A stretch of DNA of 64,000 nucleotides from Streptococcus pneumoniae (lineage in GTDB: Bacteria; Bacillota; Bacilli; Lactobacillales; Streptococcaceae). Below are positions 16,565 through 25,486 of this stretch, piece after piece. The first letter of the stretch is position 1. Each line of letters begins with the position of its first letter. Under the pieces are notes generated by a model. The model did no database searches. It worked only from the letters and a program-made list of their open reading frames with translations, and had not been told where the DNA came from. The stretch lies in assembly GCF_001113365.1 (NCBI RefSeq), contig NZ_CKYA01000001.1, positions 7,501-71,500 of the forward strand. Direction: 5' to 3'. A program made the position numbers and the translations under genes.

Positions 16565-17295
16565 GAGACAGGATTTCAGCCTTTTTAGAGGAAAAGCAAG
16601 GCTTATCTACTAATTCTAAGCAATCTTATAAGTATGATCTGGAGCAATTTTTAGACATTGTGGGCGAGCGGATTTCTGAGACCAGTCTCAAGATTTACCA
16701 AGCCCAACTAGCCACTCTAAAGATCAGCGCCCAGAAGCGAAAGATTTCGGCCTGTAACCAATTTCTCTACTTCCTCTATCAAAAAGGAGAAGTGGATAGC
16801 TTTTATCGTTTGGAATTAGCTAAACAAGCTGAAAAGAAGACCGAAAAGCCAGAACTGTTAGACCTAGACTCTTTTTGGCAGGAAAGTAATTATCCAGAAG
16901 GACGCTTGCTAGCGATCTTAATCCTAGAAATGGGACTCTTGCCGAGTGAGATTTTAGCCCTCAAAGTTGCGGATATCAATCTGGATTTTCAGGTATTGCG
17001 AATCAAGAAGGCTTCCCAACAGAGGATTGTCACCATTCCCACGACCTTACTTTCAGAATTGGAACCCTTGATGGGCCAGACCTATCTCTTTGAAAGGGCA
17101 GGGAAAGCCTATTCTCGTCAGTGGGCCTTTCGTCAGCTAGAGTCCTTTGTCAAGGAGAAAGGTTTATCAACCTTATCCGCTCAAGCCTTGCGGGAACAGT
17201 TCATTCTAAGACAAATAGAAAAGAAGGTCGATTTGTACGAAATTGCAAAAAAATTAGGATTAAAAACAGTCCTGACCTTAGAAAAATATAGATAA
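16561..17295 (+). CDS. XerD-like protein lacking recombinase catalytic residues
   Basis: 244 residues from the ATG at 16561; another ATG at 16555 adds two residues. It has the tyrosine-recombinase layout: an N-terminal SAM-like core-binding domain (~1-75) and a C-terminal integrase fold. The box I Arg position reads GLLPSEILALKV and the box II HxxR position reads LREQFILRQ, so the usual catalytic Arg and His are absent; only a terminal Tyr (LTLEKYR) remains. It is therefore unlikely to recombine DNA. Position next to scpA/scpB suggests a chromosome-organisation role. It ends at the scpA start (TAATG). Confidence 0.85.
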   Translation: MRDRISAFLEEKQGLSTNSKQSYKYDLEQFLDIVGERISETSLKIYQAQLATLKISAQKRKISACNQFLYFLYQKGEVDSFYRLELAKQAEKKTEKPELLDLDSFWQESNYPEGRLLAILILEMGLLPSEILALKVADINLDFQVLRIKKASQQRIVTIPTTLLSELEPLMGQTYLFERAGKAYSRQWAFRQLESFVKEKGLSTLSAQALREQFILRQIEKKVDLYEIAKKLGLKTVLTLEKYR

Positions 17296-18023
17296 TGGAT
17301 ATTAAACTAAAAGATTTTGAAGGGCCCCTGGACTTGCTCTTGCACCTAGTTTCTAAGTACCAGATGGATATCTACGATGTGCCTATCACAGAAGTCATCG
17401 AACAGTATCTAGCCTATGTCTCAACCCTGCAGGCCATGCGTCTGGAAGTGACGGGTGAGTACATGGTTATGGCCAGTCAGCTTATGCTAATCAAGAGCCG
17501 TAAACTCCTTCCAAAGGTAGCAGAAGTGACAGACTTGGAGGATGACCTAGAGCAGGATCTTCTTTCCCAAATCGAAGAATACCGCAAGTTCAAGCTCTTG
17601 GGTGAGCACTTGGAAGCCAAGCACCAAGAACGGGCCCAGCACTATTCCAAAGCGCCGACAGAGTTGATTTACGAAGATGCGGAGCTTGTGCATGACAAGA
17701 CGACCATTGACCTCTTTTTGGCTTTTTCAAATATCCTAGCCAAGAAAAAAGAGGAGTTTGCACAGAATCACACGACCATCTTGCGGGATGAGTATAAGAT
17801 TGAGGACATGATGGTTATCGTGAAAGAGTCCTTGACTGGACGAGATCAATTGCGCTTACAGGATTTGTTTAAGGAAGCCCAGAATCTCCAAGAGGTCATT
17901 ACCCTCTTTTTGGCAACCCTAGAGTTAATCAAAACCCAGGAGCTGATCCTTGTGCAAGAGGAAAGTTTCGGAGATATTTATCTCATGGAAAAGAAGGAAG
18001 AAAGTCAAGTGGCCCAAAGCTAG
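17295..18023 (+). CDS. scpA: segregation and condensation protein A
   Basis: 242 residues, the kleisin subunit that bridges SMC heads. It starts MDIKLKDFEGPLDLLLHL, the invariant ScpA N-terminus, and has LMLIKSRKLLP in the N-terminal SMC-binding part and a winged-helix C-terminus. It functions with ScpB (18 bases downstream) and SMC in chromosome segregation. Confidence 0.95.
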   Translation: MDIKLKDFEGPLDLLLHLVSKYQMDIYDVPITEVIEQYLAYVSTLQAMRLEVTGEYMVMASQLMLIKSRKLLPKVAEVTDLEDDLEQDLLSQIEEYRKFKLLGEHLEAKHQERAQHYSKAPTELIYEDAELVHDKTTIDLFLAFSNILAKKKEEFAQNHTTILRDEYKIEDMMVIVKESLTGRDQLRLQDLFKEAQNLQEVITLFLATLELIKTQELILVQEESFGDIYLMEKKEESQVAQS

Positions 18024-18041
18024 ACTTGATAGAGAGGAAAG

Positions 18042-18611
18042 ATGAGTACTTTAGCAAAAATAGAAGCGCTCTTGTTTGTAGCGGGTGAAGATGGGATTAG
18101 AGTCCGCCAGTTAGCTGAACTCCTCTCTCTGCCACCGACAGGCATCCAACAGAGTTTAGAAAAATTAGCCCAGAAGTATGAAAAGGACCCAGATTCCAGT
18201 TTGGCTCTGATTGAGACAGGGGGCGCTTATAGATTGGTGACCAAGCCTCAGTTTTCAGAGATTTTGAAGGAATATTCCAAGGCACCTATCAACCAGAGTT
18301 TATCTCGGGCTGCCCTTGAAACCTTGTCCATCATTGCCTACAAGCAACCCATCACACGGATAGAAATTGATGCCATTCGTGGGGTCAACTCGAGTGGGGC
18401 CTTGGCAAAGTTGCAGGCCTTTGACCTGATAAAGGAAGACGGGAAAAAAGAAGTGTTGGGGCGCCCCAACCTCTATGTGACTACAGATTATTTCCTAGAT
18501 TATATGGGGATAAATCATTTGGAAGAATTACCAGTGATTGATGAGCTTGAGATTCAAGCCCAAGAAAGCCAATTATTTGGTGAAAGGATAGAAGAAGATG
18601 AGAATCAATAA
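18042..18611 (+). CDS. scpB: segregation and condensation protein B
   Basis: 189 residues with tandem winged helices: EALLFVAGEDGIRVRQLAELL and ALETLSIIAYKQPITRIEIDAIRGVNSSG, both classic ScpB motifs, plus LGRPNLYVTTDYFLDYMG. It dimerises and binds ScpA. It follows scpA after AGAGAGGAAAG and overlaps the rluB start by 14 bases. Confidence 0.95.
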   Translation: MSTLAKIEALLFVAGEDGIRVRQLAELLSLPPTGIQQSLEKLAQKYEKDPDSSLALIETGGAYRLVTKPQFSEILKEYSKAPINQSLSRAALETLSIIAYKQPITRIEIDAIRGVNSSGALAKLQAFDLIKEDGKKEVLGRPNLYVTTDYFLDYMGINHLEELPVIDELEIQAQESQLFGERIEEDENQ

Positions 18612-19320
18612 GTATATTGCGCACGCAGGTGTGGCCAGTAGGAGAAAAGCAGAAGAGTTGATCAAGCAAGGCTTGGTGACGGTCAATGGCCAAGTAGTGC
18701 GTGAACTAGCAACGACCATCAAGTCAGGCGACAAGGTCGAAGTGGAAGGTCAACCTATCTACAACGAAGAAAAGGTCTATTATCTGCTTAACAAACCACG
18801 TGGTGTGATTTCCAGTGTGACAGATGACAAGGGCCGCAAGACGGTTGTCGATCTCTTGCCCAACGTGAAGGAGCGCATCTACCCTGTAGGTCGTTTGGAC
18901 TGGGATACATCAGGAGTCTTGATTTTGACCAATGATGGGGATTTTACGGATGAGATGATTCACCCTCGTAATGAGATTGATAAGGTTTATGTCGCGCGTG
19001 TTAAAGGTGTGGCCAATAAGGATAATCTCCGCCCTTTGACCCGTGGAGTTGAGATTGATGGCAAGAAAACCAAACCAGCTGTTTATGAAATTCTCAAAGT
19101 GGATCCAGTCAAAAACCGCTCTGTGGTACAGTTGACCATCCATGAAGGGCGTAACCACCAGGTTAAAAAGATGTTTGAAGCTGTCGGTCTTCAAGTGGAC
19201 AAGTTGTCACGGACTCGTTTTGGACATCTAGACTTGACAGGACTCCGTCCAGGAGAATCCCGTCGTCTTAATAAAAAAGAAATCAGCCAACTACACACCA
19301 TGGCTGTAACCAAGAAATAA
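18598..19320 (+). CDS. rluB: 23S rRNA pseudouridine synthase, RluB type
   Basis: 240 residues. An S4 RNA-binding domain at the N-terminus (MRINKYIAHAGVASRRKAEELI) is followed by an RsuA/RluB catalytic domain with GRLDWDTSGVLILTNDGD, where the Asp of GRLD is the nucleophile, and HEGRNHQVKKMFEAVG. It isomerises uridine in ribosomal RNA. It overlaps scpB upstream, and its stop abuts the yidD start (TAATG). Confidence 0.9.
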   Translation: MRINKYIAHAGVASRRKAEELIKQGLVTVNGQVVRELATTIKSGDKVEVEGQPIYNEEKVYYLLNKPRGVISSVTDDKGRKTVVDLLPNVKERIYPVGRLDWDTSGVLILTNDGDFTDEMIHPRNEIDKVYVARVKGVANKDNLRPLTRGVEIDGKKTKPAVYEILKVDPVKNRSVVQLTIHEGRNHQVKKMFEAVGLQVDKLSRTRFGHLDLTGLRPGESRRLNKKEISQLHTMAVTKK

Positions 19321-19562
19321 TGAAACGAATTTTAATAGCGCCTGTGCGCTTTTACCAACGGTTTATCTCGCCAGCCTTTCCACCCTCTTGTCGCTTTGAG
19401 CCTACCTGTTCAAACTATATGATTCAGGCTATTGAAAAACATGGCTTCAAGGGTGTCTTGATGGGCTTGGCTCGGATTTTACGTTGCCACCCCTGGTCGA
19501 AAACAGGTAAGGACCCCGTCCCAGACCATTTTTCACTCAAACGGAATCAAGAAGGGGAATGA
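19320..19562 (+). CDS. yidD: membrane protein insertion efficiency factor YidD
   Basis: 80 residues with the family core LIAPVRFYQRFISPAFPPSC, RFEPTCSNYMIQAIEKHG and CHPWSKTGKDPVP. A small amphipathic inner-membrane protein that assists YidC-dependent insertion. It is the last gene of the murI-rdgB-scpAB-rluB chain and its start overlaps the rluB stop. Confidence 0.93.
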   Translation: MKRILIAPVRFYQRFISPAFPPSCRFEPTCSNYMIQAIEKHGFKGVLMGLARILRCHPWSKTGKDPVPDHFSLKRNQEGE

Positions 19563-19588
19563 GGTTGGGCAAAAGGTTTTAATAAAAT

Positions 19589-19641
19589 GATAAAAACGCA
19601 TCCTATCAGGTTTGAGTGAGCTTGATAGGATGCGTTTTATC
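19589..19641. terminator. bidirectional terminator between yidD and piuA
   Basis: GATAAAACGCATCCTATCA-type arms (GATAAAAACGCATCCTATCA and TGATAGGATGCGTTTTATC) flank GGTTTGAGTGAGCT; A and T runs on the two sides let it serve both converging operons. Confidence 0.88.
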
Positions 19642-19671
19642 ATGTAAAGATGTGATTGAGTTTAAAGCAGC

Positions 19672-20637
19672 TTATTTCAAGGCTTTTTGTGCGTCTTCAA
19701 TCATGAGTTTTGTTGATTCAAGTCCGCCTCCGCTTAGATACCAGAGATCTGGTGTTAGTTGGATGATCTTTCCATTTTTAGCAGCAGGTGTTTCAGCGAT
19801 GAGGGCATTTTCTAGGACGCCATCGTTGCTTGAGTTGTCACCACCGATGGCAAGGGTACGGTTGATGACAAAGAGGATGTCAGGGTTGATTTCTTTGACA
19901 CTTTCAAAGCTGACTTCTTGTCCGTGGCGTGAGTCTTCGAATTTAGTGTCAGTTGGCTTGAATTTCAAGGTTTGATACAAGAAAGAGAAACGAGATTGGG
20001 CACCAAAGGCAGCCATTTTTCCTTCATTGAGGAGGATAGCAAGGGCTTTTTTGTCAGAACTTTCGTTTTTAGTTGCGACTTCTTGGATGCTCTTGTCTAG
20101 CTTGTCCAATTCTTCCTTGGCTTTCTGTGTACCAGTTTCACCAAAGGCGCTTGCTAGGGATTCGATATTAGTCTTGGTAGAAGTCCAGTAGTCATCTTTG
20201 CCTGCTTGGAAGAGAACAGTCGGAGCGATTTCGTTGAACTTATCTACGAATTTTTGGGTACGTGGTGAAGCGATAATTAGGTCTGGTTCAAGAGCAGCAA
20301 GGGCTTCTAGGTCTGGCTCAACCATAGAACCAACATTTTTAACTTTTCCAGCTAGGTCTTTTAGATAAGTCGGAACGGTTTTTGTAGGCATTCCCACGAT
20401 ATTCTTTTCAAAACCTAAAGCGCGAATAGTATCCGCGGCACCGAGGTCAAAGGTCACAATTTTTTCAGGAACCTTTGAAAGTTTGACCTCATCTAGTGAA
20501 CTTTTAATGGTCACCTCTGTTGGAGCAGAGCTACTTGTCTCCGACTGGCTGGTACTTGAGTTTGTACTACATGCACCAAGTAGGAGCAAGAAACTAGCCA
20601 TTAGGGCAGTGAGGTAAAGTTTAAGGGATGTTTTCAT
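19672..20637 (-). CDS. piuA: iron-compound ABC transporter lipoprotein PiuA
   Basis: 321 residues. Lipobox LLGAC (Cys23) followed by a Ser/Thr-rich linker and a PBP2 / FhuD-like domain: KVPEKIVTFDLGAADTIRAL, LEALAALEPDLIIASPRTQK and EINPDILFVINR. It binds ferric compounds (heme or siderophores have been reported for PiuA). It is the last of piuB-piuC-piuD-piuA on the minus strand, 95 bases after piuD. That gap holds an AGTCTCT / AGAGACT hairpin (20674-20702) and a ribosome site (AAAAAGGAGAAAT). Confidence 0.92.
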   Translation of the reverse strand: MKTSLKLYLTALMASFLLLLGACSTNSSTSQSETSSSAPTEVTIKSSLDEVKLSKVPEKIVTFDLGAADTIRALGFEKNIVGMPTKTVPTYLKDLAGKVKNVGSMVEPDLEALAALEPDLIIASPRTQKFVDKFNEIAPTVLFQAGKDDYWTSTKTNIESLASAFGETGTQKAKEELDKLDKSIQEVATKNESSDKKALAILLNEGKMAAFGAQSRFSFLYQTLKFKPTDTKFEDSRHGQEVSFESVKEINPDILFVINRTLAIGGDNSSNDGVLENALIAETPAAKNGKIIQLTPDLWYLSGGGLESTKLMIEDAQKALK

Positions 20638-20732
20638 AATTTCTCCTTTTTAAAATGTGATAACGATGTAGGGAGTCTCTAGGTATTATTGACTAAGAGA
20701 CTGAAGGTTCTCTAACTTGAGCTTCTATGTTA

Positions 20733-21485
20733 CTAGCTATAGATGCAGATCTTTTTGCCATTGATATCAGCTAGCGTGATGGGAATCTCATATAGTTGAC
20801 TGAGCAGGTCGGCCTGCATGATTTGATTGGTTGTTCCCTTGCAAAAGACTTGTCCATCTTTGAAGGCGACAATTTCATCTGCATACTGACTGGCCATGTT
20901 GATATCGTGGAGGACGATGATAATGGTCTTTCCGAGTTCCTCCACCAGTCGCTTGAGAATCTGCATCATACTGACACTTTGCTTGATATCGAGATTGTTG
21001 AGTGGTTCGTCTAGCAAGATAAAGTCTGTATCCTGGGCCAGTACCATAGCGATAAAGACCCGCTGGAGCTGGCCTCCAGACAGGCTATCAATGTAGCGGT
21101 CTTTTAAGTTGGTTAGTTCCAGATAGTCCAGAGTTTCTCGGATTTTTTCCCAATCTTCTGGTCTCAGTCGACCTCGGCTGTAGGGAAAACGTCCAAAACT
21201 GACCAGTTCTTCCACCGTCAATTTGGCTTGGTAATTGATTTTCTGCTTTAGGATAGTCAGTTCTTGAGCCAGTTCTTGCGAATTCCAACTCTCGATTTCA
21301 CGGCCTTTGATACTGAGAATTCCCTGATCTTTCTTGGTCAGTCTGCTCATGATGGAGAGGAGAGTCGATTTTCCAGCACCATTTGGACCAATAAAGGCTG
21401 TCAGTTTCTGAGGACTGACTTCAAGTGAAATGTCTTGCAAAATATCCTGTTTTTGAATGGATTTGTCAATGTTTTCCAGTTTCAC
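20733..21485 (-). CDS. piuD: iron-compound ABC transporter ATPase PiuD
   Basis: 250 residues. Walker A GPNGAGKSTLL near residue 33, signature LSGGQLQR, Walker B FILLDEPLNNLD and switch VLHDINMA, as in FecE/FhuC-type ATPases. It overlaps the piuC stop by 4 bases. It powers uptake through PiuB/PiuC. Confidence 0.93.
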   Translation of the reverse strand: MKLENIDKSIQKQDILQDISLEVSPQKLTAFIGPNGAGKSTLLSIMSRLTKKDQGILSIKGREIESWNSQELAQELTILKQKINYQAKLTVEELVSFGRFPYSRGRLRPEDWEKIRETLDYLELTNLKDRYIDSLSGGQLQRVFIAMVLAQDTDFILLDEPLNNLDIKQSVSMMQILKRLVEELGKTIIIVLHDINMASQYADEIVAFKDGQVFCKGTTNQIMQADLLSQLYEIPITLADINGKKICIYS

Positions 21486-22438
21486 TGACGCGCCCTCCTG
21501 TATAGTAAGATAAAGAATAAGAGACCACCTACGCTCTCGATGATCATGCTGATGCGAATTTCCAGCGCAAAGACTCGTTCAATCAGGGCTTGTCCCAAGG
21601 TCAAACTAATAAATCCAACCAGAATGGCTACGATAAAGAGTAACTTGTGCCGATAGTCTTTGACAATCAGGTAGGTGAGGTTAGCCAACATAAAGCCGAA
21701 GAAGGCCATAGGCCCTACCAAGGCAGTGGCCGTTGAAGTTAAAAGCACGATGCCCCAGAGGAGTTCTCTCTGTTCTTTTTCAACATCGAGTCCCAATATC
21801 TGAGCCGTTTCTCTTTGTAGGTGCAAGACATCCAGAATGACTGCTTTCCGAAAGAAAAAGATGGTCAAAGCAAGGATAATCAGAGAGCCGATGGCTAGGA
21901 TGGAAGTATTGAGATGCTGAAAGGAAGCAAAGAGACTGTTCTGCAGTTTATCGTATTCGTTTGGATCCATCAGGACTTGGAGGAAGGTACTGATATTTCG
22001 AAAGAGACTTCCGAGGGCTAGACAGATCAGCAGGATGAAGACCAGATCTTGCTTCATCAGCGTCTTCAAGTAGCCTTGTAAGGCAAGAAAGAAGAGGGAT
22101 TGGACAAGAAGTAAGACTAGGAATTCTAAGATAGGGGACTTACCAAGTTGAAGAAACTTGCTTTCAAAAACCAGTAGTAGGGTTTGTAGTAGGACGTAGA
22201 AGGATTCAATTCCCAAAATACTAGGTGTCAGGAAGCGATTTTCCGTCAGGGTTTGAAAACTAATGGTCGAAATCCCAGTCGCGATAGCTACCAAGAGATA
22301 AACGATGATCTTTTGGGAACGCAACTTCCAAGCAAAGGCTGACAAGTGAGTGATGGGCCAAAAGTAGAGAAGGAAAGCTCCGATGGCCAGAATAATGAGA
22401 AGACCGAAGAGTTTGGTATGTTTGCTTTTAAACTGCAT
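21482..22438 (-). CDS. piuC: iron-compound ABC transporter permease PiuC
   Basis: 318 residues from the ATG at 22438 (MQFKSKHTKLF); an upstream in-frame start at 22486 lies inside piuB. FecCD-family permease with about nine helices: TENRFLTPSILGIESFYVL, VLHLQRETAQILGLDVEK and TALVGPMAFFGFMLANL. It overlaps the piuB 3' end by 11 bases and partners PiuB as a heterodimeric channel. Confidence 0.9.
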   Translation of the reverse strand: MQFKSKHTKLFGLLIILAIGAFLLYFWPITHLSAFAWKLRSQKIIVYLLVAIATGISTISFQTLTENRFLTPSILGIESFYVLLQTLLLVFESKFLQLGKSPILEFLVLLLVQSLFFLALQGYLKTLMKQDLVFILLICLALGSLFRNISTFLQVLMDPNEYDKLQNSLFASFQHLNTSILAIGSLIILALTIFFFRKAVILDVLHLQRETAQILGLDVEKEQRELLWGIVLLTSTATALVGPMAFFGFMLANLTYLIVKDYRHKLLFIVAILVGFISLTLGQALIERVFALEIRISMIIESVGGLLFFILLYRRARQ

Positions 22439-23387
22439 CTTTTCGTCCCCCTCTCCAGAGAAGTAGGATAAAGACGAGGCTACCAATGATTCCTAGTAGA
22501 AGACTGACAGACAGCTCATAGGGCCGAATCAGAACTCGGGATAGGATGTCGCAGGCCAGAACTAGATTGGCACCGACTAGTGCGACGATGAGTTTGGTCT
22601 GACTTAGATTATCTCCATAGCGCTTGCGAACAAGATTGGGAACAATAACTCCGAGAAATGGTAAGCCACCCACGGTAATCATGGTGACACTTGTCGTTAG
22701 GGCCACCAAAAAGAGGGCCAGTTTTTCAAGTAGGGAATAGGAAATCCCCAAACTTTCACTGGTTTCTTTTCCTAGATTCATGATGGTAAAAGTTTGAGAT
22801 AATTTCCAAACGGCTATCAGGATGATGATGCCTAAGAAGAGCCATTCATACTGATGAGTCTGAATCATGGAGAAAGAGCCCTGGGTCCAAGCTGTCATAC
22901 TCTGAACCAGATTGAAACGGTAGGCGATAACTTCTGTCACAGAACCGATAATCCCGCTATAGATGATCCCAATCAGAGGCAACATCCACCTTTCCTTTAT
23001 AGTAAAAATGGTCATAAAGGCTAGGAAGAAGAGGGTGAATACGATGGATGAAACAAAAGCGAAGAGCATCTTTTGGGTCAGACTAGCCGACGGAAAGACA
23101 AAGAGGCTCAATACCATTCCCAGTTTGGCGGCTTCAGTGGTTCCAACTGTACTCGGAGCAGCAAACTGATTTTGAGTGATAGTCTGCATGAGAAGTCCTG
23201 CCATACTCATACTAGAGGCAGTCAGGAGAATGCTAATGGTCCTTGGAAGACGGGACTCTTGAAAGAGAAGCCAGGTCTGCTGGTCGAAAGCAAAGAGCTT
23301 TCCCCATGAAAAATCACTGGTCCCAATGCTAATAGAGAGAAAGACTAGGAGTAGAAGTAAGCCAATTAAATAATGAGAAAGTTTCAT
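22428..23387 (-). CDS. piuB: iron-compound ABC transporter permease PiuB
   Basis: 319 residues from the ATG at 23387 (MKLSHYLIG), chosen because AAAGGATGGGG lies directly upstream; the ATG at 23402 is 15 bases further 5'. FecCD-type permease: RLPRTISILLTASSMSMAGLLMQTITQNQFAAPSTVGT at the N-terminal signature and SESLGISYSLLEK, VGGLPFLGVIVPNLVRK further on. It is first in the operon behind a consensus promoter at 23437-23465. Confidence 0.9.
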   Translation of the reverse strand: MKLSHYLIGLLLLLVFLSISIGTSDFSWGKLFAFDQQTWLLFQESRLPRTISILLTASSMSMAGLLMQTITQNQFAAPSTVGTTEAAKLGMVLSLFVFPSASLTQKMLFAFVSSIVFTLFFLAFMTIFTIKERWMLPLIGIIYSGIIGSVTEVIAYRFNLVQSMTAWTQGSFSMIQTHQYEWLFLGIIILIAVWKLSQTFTIMNLGKETSESLGISYSLLEKLALFLVALTTSVTMITVGGLPFLGVIVPNLVRKRYGDNLSQTKLIVALVGANLVLACDILSRVLIRPYELSVSLLLGIIGSLVFILLLWRGGRKDAV

Positions 23388-23410
23388 ACCCCATCCTTTC
23401 ATGTAGATTT

Positions 23411-23465
23411 GGTATCGAAAGATACCTGCGGATATTACTGTAACACGATTTCTTTAATCTGTCAA
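23411..23465 (-). promoter_or_regulatory. piu operon promoter and 5' leader hairpin
   Basis: On the minus strand: TTGACA (23465-23460), a 17-base spacer and TACAGT (23442-23437). The leader then forms GGTATC-TTTC-GATACC (23426-23411) just upstream of piuB. The iron-responsive regulator RitR is known to act on piu in pneumococcus; its site cannot be assigned from this sequence alone. Confidence 0.7.
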
Positions 23466-23623
23466 TAAATTTTCTGACAATTTAATGTAAAAAGAAAGAA
23501 AAATTCCTGAAAGAACATCTGTCTCTCTTTTTTATAGGAAAACTGAGTAAAAAACTATCCACCTTCCCGCTATCCTTCTCCTATAAAAAATGGTAAAATG
23601 GATGAAAGAAAGAAGGAACTGAA

Positions 23624-24688
23624 ATGACAACATTATTTTCAAAAATCAAAGAAGTAACAGAACTTGCTGCGATCTCAGGTCATGAAGCACCTGTCCGTGC
23701 TTATCTTCGTGAAAAGTTGACACCGCACGTGGATGAAGTGGTGACAGATGGCTTGGGTGGTATTTTCGGAATTAAACATTCAGAAGCTGCGGATGCACCG
23801 CGCGTCTTGGTCGCTTCTCACATGGACGAAGTTGGTTTTATGGTCAGCGAAATCAAGCCAGACGGTACCTTCCGTGTCGTAGAAATTGGTGGCTGGAATC
23901 CTATGGTGGTTAGTAGCCAACGTTTCAAACTCTTAACACGTGATGGTCGTGAAATCCCTGTGATTTCAGGCTCTGTCCCTCCACATTTGACTCGCGGAAA
24001 GGGTGGACCAACCATGCCTGCTATTGCAGATATCGTCTTTGATGGCGGTTTTGCGGATAAGGATGAGGCAGAAAGCTTTGGCATCCGTCCTGGCGATACC
24101 ATTGTCCCAGATAGTTCCGCTATCTTGACAGCCAATGAAAAAAATATCATCTCAAAAGCTTGGGACAACCGCTATGGTGTGCTCATGGTGAGCGAGTTGG
24201 CGGAAGCTCTGTCAGGTCAAAAACTCGGAAATGAACTCTATCTGGGCTCTAACGTCCAAGAAGAAGTTGGTCTTCGTGGTGCTCATACTTCCACAACCAA
24301 GTTTGATCCAGAAGTCTTCCTAGCAGTTGACTGCTCACCTGCTGGTGATGTTTATGGCGGTCAAGGCAAGATTGGAGATGGAACCTTGATTCGTTTCTAC
24401 GATCCAGGTCACTTGCTTCTCCCAGGGATGAAGGATTTCCTTTTGACAACGGCTGAAGAAGCTGGTATCAAGTACCAATACTACTGTGGTAAAGGCGGAA
24501 CAGACGCTGGCGCAGCTCATCTGAAAAATGGTGGTGTCCCATCTACAACAATCGGTGTCTGCGCTCGTTATATCCACTCTCACCAAACCCTCTACGCTAT
24601 GGATGACTTCCTAGAAGCGCAAGCTTTTTTACAAGCCTTGGTGAAGAAATTGGATCGTTCAACGGTTGATTTGATTAAACATTATTAA
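23624..24688 (+). CDS. pepA: glutamyl aminopeptidase PepA, M42 family
   Basis: 354 residues, the usual length. Metal and catalytic motifs: VASHMDEVGFMVSEI (metal His-Met-Asp), WDNRYGVLMVSEL, GSNVQEEVGLRGA (general-base Glu pair), AVDCSPAGD and the C-terminal IHSHQTLYAMDD. A cytosolic co-catalytic zinc or cobalt aminopeptidase removing N-terminal Glu/Asp from peptides, a plausible consumer of Ami-imported peptides. It has its own upstream region divergent from piuB. The next gene begins 21 bases after its stop. Confidence 0.95.
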   Translation: MTTLFSKIKEVTELAAISGHEAPVRAYLREKLTPHVDEVVTDGLGGIFGIKHSEAADAPRVLVASHMDEVGFMVSEIKPDGTFRVVEIGGWNPMVVSSQRFKLLTRDGREIPVISGSVPPHLTRGKGGPTMPAIADIVFDGGFADKDEAESFGIRPGDTIVPDSSAILTANEKNIISKAWDNRYGVLMVSELAEALSGQKLGNELYLGSNVQEEVGLRGAHTSTTKFDPEVFLAVDCSPAGDVYGGQGKIGDGTLIRFYDPGHLLLPGMKDFLLTTAEEAGIKYQYYCGKGGTDAGAAHLKNGGVPSTTIGVCARYIHSHQTLYAMDDFLEAQAFLQALVKKLDRSTVDLIKHY

Positions 24689-24709
24689 ACCATAAGGGAG
24701 GTGGTAGGG

Positions 24710-25006
24710 ATGGTAGAACCAAACCTAGAAAGCCTTATAAAAGATCTTTACAATCATGCTCGACATGATTTGAGTGAAGATTTAGTTGCTGCTCTCCTAG
24801 AGACTGCTAAAAAACTGCCTACTACAAATGAGCAATTGCTGGCAGTTCGTCTCTCAGGTCTGGTCAATCGTGAATTGCTCAAGAATCCCAAACATCCAGC
24901 ACCTGAGTTGCTCAACTTGGCTCGTTTTATCAAGAGAGAAGAAACCAAGTACAGAGGAACCGCAGCTTCTGCGCTTATGTATGGGGAGATTTTTAAAATG
25001 CTTTGA
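24710..25006 (+). CDS. small helical protein, possible bacteriocin immunity protein
   Basis: 98 residues from the ATG at 24710 behind GGGAGGTGGT; a GTG at 24701 overlaps that ribosome site and is rejected. All-helical and charged, without signal or membrane segment: LIKDLYNHARHDLSEDLVAALLETAKKL and LAVRLSGLVNRELL. Size and helix pattern resemble enterocin A-type immunity proteins (four-helix bundle), but no bacteriocin gene is nearby, so the role is a guess. It is probably cotranscribed with pepA; the terminator overlaps its stop codon. Confidence 0.6.
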   Translation: MVEPNLESLIKDLYNHARHDLSEDLVAALLETAKKLPTTNEQLLAVRLSGLVNRELLKNPKHPAPELLNLARFIKREETKYRGTAASALMYGEIFKML

Positions 25007-25031
25007 TTCCATTGTGGATCAAAGTGTTTTT
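24998..25031 (+). terminator. terminator overlapping the stop of the small helical gene
   Basis: CTTTGATTCC / GGATCAAAG stem around ATTGT, followed by TGTTTTTTG. Confidence 0.85.
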
Positions 25032-25486
25032 TGTAAGACCTATCTCGTGAGTGCTCAAATAGTAGTAACAAGGAATCATGAGAAGTTAGCCGAAGCAATA
25101 GTAGTGATGAAACTTCTGTAATAGAAGTCGAGCGAAGGGGGGAATCGTCAAACGGTAGGGGATATAGGCTGTTTGAGGGCTGTCGCTAGAAAGATAGGGT
25201 TAAATACGAACAAATTGATTGGGAAATTCAAATCGCTTTCTATCAATGTTTTAGAAGATACAGTGCCCTAGTCCAACTTCAATATACTATAAAAGAACAG
25301 ATGGAAGCAATTATGATTGACTTCTATCTTTAAAATAAATGGTCTTATAGGGAAAACGTGTCCCCTCATAAAATATAGGATAGTACGGATGGAAGGCTTT
25401 TGTAGACTGGAGGACGAAGGAGTTTAGAAACTCTCCTTAAAAGTTAGTTGAGCCGGAGTATGGTGGTGTAAATCATTATTAAAAAT
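25032..25486 (+). mobile_element. possible group II intron remnant interrupted by a RUP-like relic
   Basis: No coding frame. The first part (GAAGTTAGCCGAAGCAATAG, then GAAACTTCTGTAATAGAAG and CGAGCGAAGGGG) resembles sequence seen in bacterial group II introns; the last part (GACTGGAGGACGAAGGAG, GTTGAGCCGGAGTATGGTGG) may be a decayed continuation. A RUP-like tail sits in the middle (25190-25291). It lies just after a terminator, like the relic at 2811. The identification is by appearance and is tentative. Confidence 0.4.
25190..25291 (+). repeat. degenerate RUP element
   Basis: The second half, ATCGCTTTCTATCAATGTTT then TTAGAAGATACAGTG and CTTCAATATACTATA, lines up with the 3' half of the 107-base RUP consensus (TTTCTAACAATGTTTTAGAA and TTTCAATCTACTATA). 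The 5' half is diverged. Confidence 0.65.
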
